Source: Amphritea sp. (GTDB lineage Bacteria > Pseudomonadota > Gammaproteobacteria > Pseudomonadales > Balneatricaceae). Taken from it: a stretch of 7,273 nucleotides of DNA. Below, piece by piece: positions 7,243 through 7,273 of this stretch (the stretch's first letter is position 1; every line of letters starts with the position of its first letter). The notes below the pieces were generated by a model, which did not search any database, was not told where the DNA came from, and worked only from the letters and a program-made list of their open reading frames with translations. Position numbers and translations under genes: made by a program. The DNA lies in contig JAGPUU010000418.1 of the NCBI GenBank assembly GCA_018067325.1, forward strand, positions 1-7,273, read 5' to 3'.

Positions 7243-7273
7243 TTAATCAAAAAAGTCATAATCCATATCTTTT
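7243..7273 (-). CDS. Possible C-terminus of a convergent gene, truncated by window edge
   Basis: Read on the minus strand, the last bases give KDMDYDFFD followed by TAA (7243-7245). An acidic/aromatic ending next to a bidirectional terminator is what the tail of a convergent gene would look like. Only nine codons are visible, so neither the family nor even coding status can be confirmed. A chance open stretch of this length is quite possible. Confidence 0.4.
   Translation of the reverse strand, partial: KDMDYDFFD

Noticed and set aside
1..7273. CRISPR arrays, insertion sequences, tRNA or rRNA genes
   Set aside because: No spaced direct repeats, transposase-like sequence, terminal inverted repeats or RNA gene signatures were seen on reading; the window is almost fully coding.

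Overview
The window looks like chromosomal DNA of a marine-type gammaproteobacterium. The best taxonomic hint is the last complete gene, a 404-residue phosphoserine phosphatase with a long tandem-ACT N-terminal half, which resembles the Pseudomonas/Oceanospirillales form of SerB. Moderate base composition and a TGGTATAAT promoter fit that, but the genus cannot be fixed from this window.

Positions 1-5919 hold four plus-strand genes, each start codon sharing one base with the previous stop codon (TAATG, TGATG, TAATG). In order they are: (i) the 3' part of a membrane-anchored HlyD-type adaptor that begins before the window; (ii) a 715-residue multidomain membrane protein with a PqqD-like N-terminus, an M50 (site-2-protease type) zinc metalloprotease core with HEFGH, and a C-terminal HlyD-like lipoyl/hairpin domain; (iii) a 660-residue SecA-like ATPase that keeps both motor halves but ends before most of the helical scaffold, the wing domain, the two-helix finger and the zinc tail; (iv) a 273-residue adaptor of RND/HlyD type with a signal peptide. 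No ABC ATPase, RND pump or TolC is present in the window.

The tight coupling suggests one machine. The working model (inference) is an envelope export or processing complex: the PqqD-like/M50 protein recognises and perhaps cleaves a substrate, the shortened SecA provides ATP-driven handling at the inner membrane, and three adaptor modules span the periplasm. This is not one of the textbook secretion systems and is the most interesting content here. The substrate and any outer-membrane channel would have to be encoded outside the window.

Positions 5920-5970 form a 51-base gap with an extended -10 promoter that probably drives serB (5971-7185), a housekeeping serine-biosynthesis gene. serB is followed by a strong hairpin terminator with A and T tracts on opposite sides, able to work in both directions. 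Just beyond it is what may be the last codons of a convergent minus-strand gene that runs off the window.
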